The notes under the pieces: model-generated
Databases searched by the model: none
Told to the model about the DNA's origin: nothing
What the model saw: only the letters and a program-made list of their open reading frames with translations
Translations under genes and position numbers: made by a program
DNA from: Polaromonas sp.
Lineage (GTDB): Bacteria; Pseudomonadota; Gammaproteobacteria; Burkholderiales; Burkholderiaceae_C
Reading direction: 5' to 3'
DNA: 44,076 nt
Assembly: GCA_028291985.1 (NCBI GenBank)
Contig: JAQGNE010000072.1
Coordinates: forward strand, 1-44,076
Shown here: piece after piece, positions 43,592 to 44,076 of the stretch
How the letters are laid out: the number at the start of each line of letters is the position of its first letter
Numbering within the stretch: the first letter of the stretch is position 1

Positions 43592-43799
43592 CTAATTGAC
43601 AAAGAGGAAGCGGATGGACAAAGCGCTGTATAGCGCCTTCCTGATCACTTGGCTGGTGTTTTTTTCCCGTGTTACGCCTCCTCCTCTTTGCCGCGGACGC
43701 GAGAATCCGGTTGCGCATCAAGGAAGGCACTGCCTGCCGCACACGCAGGGCATGAACAGGCGCACACTCGACATCTCTTTAGCCATTGATGAGGTGTCC

Positions 43800-44076
43800 A
43801 TGTCTGCTACGCCCTATGCCGCTTCCCATCACGAGCAATCGGATTTCTCGGGGCGATTTGCCTGGCGCACCACCCGCTTTTTGCGCTTTCTGGCCGATAC
43901 CTTTTTTGCCGGGCGCTACGGCAACCGCGCGGTCGTGCTGGAAACCGTTGCCGCTGTGCCTGGCATGGTGGCCGGCGCCTTGATTCATTTGAAGTCGCTG
44001 CGCAGCATGAAGGATGACGAGGGCTGGATACGCCAGCTGCTGGACGAAGCCGAGAACGAGCGCATGCACCTGATGA
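43800..44076 (+). CDS. Alternative oxidase (N-terminal 92 codons; continues past the window)
   Basis: Membrane-associated di-iron ubiquinol oxidase that reduces oxygen to water without pumping protons. The visible part has [20 protein letters not shown], with the first iron ligand Glu48, and [12 protein letters not shown], with the Glu87/His90 ligands of the E-x-x-H motif. Both are diagnostic of the AOX family. The ATG at 43800 has a GAGG element just before it. The frame is open at the right edge. Bacterial AOX genes are patchy in distribution and often respond to nitric oxide or cyanide-type respiratory stress; regulation here is not visible. Confidence 0.93.
   Translation, partial: MSATPYAASHHEQSDFSGRFAWRTTRFLRFLADTFFAGRYGNRAVVLETVAAVPGMVAGALIHLKSLRSMKDDEGWIRQLLDEAENERMHLM

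Overview
The window is chromosomal DNA of a high-GC betaproteobacterium. The gene families and protein style point to Burkholderiales, family Comamonadaceae, probably a Polaromonas- or Rhodoferax-like organism. This placement is from recall of protein and repeat style, not from a search. No rRNA, tRNA, CRISPR array, prophage or insertion sequence was seen. Coding density is high on both strands.

Layout. 1-3206: a type IV pilin modification/accessory region on AT-richer DNA, with the C-terminal end of one PglL-like O-oligosaccharyltransferase, a second complete one, moaC on the other strand, and a TfpX/TfpZ pilin accessory protein. 3235-9358: housekeeping and conserved hypothetical genes (M48 periplasmic protease, small holin-like membrane protein, DUF3717/DUF1289 protein, DUF2007 zinc-ribbon protein, purB, glutathione S-transferase). 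9478-18322: a long minus-strand block of stress/lipid-modification genes, listed here by rising coordinate: NTF2-like (frameshifted), SDR, DUF3833 lipoprotein, MelB-like MFS carrier, chalcone-isomerase-like protein, cyclopropane-fatty-acid synthase, DUF1365, FAD oxidoreductase, glutathione peroxidase. 18581-19926: a ferritin-like di-iron protein translationally coupled to rfaE2. 20013-26811: a TetR-controlled tripartite RND efflux operon (TetR, NodT, adaptor, pump) with a clear palindromic operator. 26928-37807: glnE, divergent from a plus-strand run of yhdP, a nitrilase-family amidase, a PAS histidine kinase and its FixJ-type regulator. 37826-44076: mltA sharing its start with a tiny divergent membrane protein, a lysozyme-inhibitor-like lipoprotein, a frameshifted unknown gene, dedA, a PhoX phosphatase behind tandem Pho-box-like repeats, and the first 92 codons of an alternative oxidase.

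The most unusual signals are repeats. A palindromic interspersed element lies in frame inside the cyclopropane-fatty-acid synthase gene and adds about 77 residues in the middle of the methyltransferase domain. A diverged copy lies just downstream of purB. A second family of roughly 65-base elements has a fixed architecture: a GATAGC core, exactly 13 bases, then a YATTGGGCT-like core. It occurs in five intergenic sites, and a sixth copy appears to encode the membrane anchor of the efflux adaptor protein. Two genes carry single-base frameshifts that separate otherwise continuous proteins; these are either genuine pseudogenes or sequence errors.
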